This document shows, in pieces, positions 63,721-64,000 of a stretch of DNA of 64,000 nt. This DNA comes from Belliella aquatica (GTDB lineage Bacteria; Bacteroidota; Bacteroidia; Cytophagales; Cyclobacteriaceae). Location of the stretch: positions 62,001-126,000 of the forward strand of contig NZ_BMFD01000007.1 in NCBI RefSeq assembly GCF_014637795.1, given 5' to 3'. Each line of letters starts with the position of its first letter. The first letter of the stretch is position 1. The translations under genes were made by a program, and so were the position numbers. The notes under the pieces were generated by a model. The model was not told the DNA's origin. It did not search any database and worked only from the letters and a program-made list of their open reading frames with translations.

Positions 63721-64000
63721 AATTTCGCATTGGTATATAGTTATAAGTAAACATCTTATTTTCAATATTGGCTCCTATGCTTTTTCTACTCAGTTTACGG
63801 AAATAATTTATTGATCGTCAAATGATTTGTAAAATTAAATCCCTAACTCTCCTTTCTTTTTCTTTATTATGCCTCCAATTCACTTGTATCACTAGTAAAT
63901 CAACCTGCATTTATGAATTGATTTTCAGTATTGAACCAATAGATGTTTTTACTATCTATCTATTTTTATTAAAACTAATACTATTTTTCAAATCATAAAA

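Overview
The window comes from the chromosome of a member of the Bacteroidota, most likely Cytophagales/Cyclobacteriaceae (Algoriphagus-like). This is inferred from AT-rich DNA, SusC-like outer membrane receptors with a CarboxypepD_reg-like N-domain, the gene order CBS protein - nadK - PorG/DUF6089 - uppS - bamA - skp - skp, promoter elements of the TAnnTTTG type, several tandem lipoprotein families, and intergenic palindromic repeats of a kind common in this phylum. No prophage, insertion sequence, transposase or CRISPR array was seen. The window is mostly housekeeping and envelope genes, separated by gaps loaded with dispersed repeats.

Layout. 1-5 kb: end of an outer-membrane barrel gene, a GT2 glycosyltransferase/FkbM methyltransferase pair, a SulP anion transporter and a Zn-ribbon SAM methyltransferase. 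5-10.7 kb: a phosphohexomutase-like pseudoenzyme, an MFS transporter, a PIN-type toxin-antitoxin pair, and a CLC-type fluoride exporter with a fluoride riboswitch in its leader. 10.7-20 kb: an SDR epimerase, four tandem PLDc_N-type mini membrane proteins (one too short for ordinary ORF calling), a large M14 peptidase, a run of small lipoproteins that starts right after a possible deaminase-toxin remnant, and a TonB-dependent receptor. 20-31.5 kb: a second PIN toxin-antitoxin pair, superoxide dismutase, TadA, two divergent phosphate-type transporters, deoC with an AlaDH/LYS1-like dehydrogenase, an ICMT-type methyltransferase, three tandem FKBP lipoproteins with a DHH phosphoesterase, and ndk. 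31.7-39.4 kb: a lipoprotein, an orphan antitoxin, a MoxR/vWA pair, a Kazal lipoprotein, a TRIC channel, two duplicated outer membrane proteins flanked by a shared repeat, and tRNA-Pro(GGG). 39.6-50.7 kb: hydrolase, pdxJ, yqeY-cvpA-pabA, and the NAD kinase/outer-membrane-assembly cluster. 50.7-64 kb: tandem repeats, a threonine dehydratase-like enzyme, two adjacent M14 paralogues of which the first has lost its catalytic residues, thioredoxin, SlyD-like FKBP, uvrA, prfA, an orphan ParD-like antitoxin and a small membrane protein.

How the genes fit together. The riboswitch, promoter element and CLC gene form a complete fluoride-resistance unit. The nadK-to-skp cluster couples undecaprenyl-phosphate synthesis with beta-barrel assembly and periplasmic chaperones. 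The least ordinary items are two apparent pseudoenzymes (5130-6176 and 52682-54298), the four-gene PLDc_N tandem array, the toxin-like remnant at 15707-15820, and at least eight families of dispersed or tandem intergenic repeats. All assignments are from reading the sequence; no database search was run.
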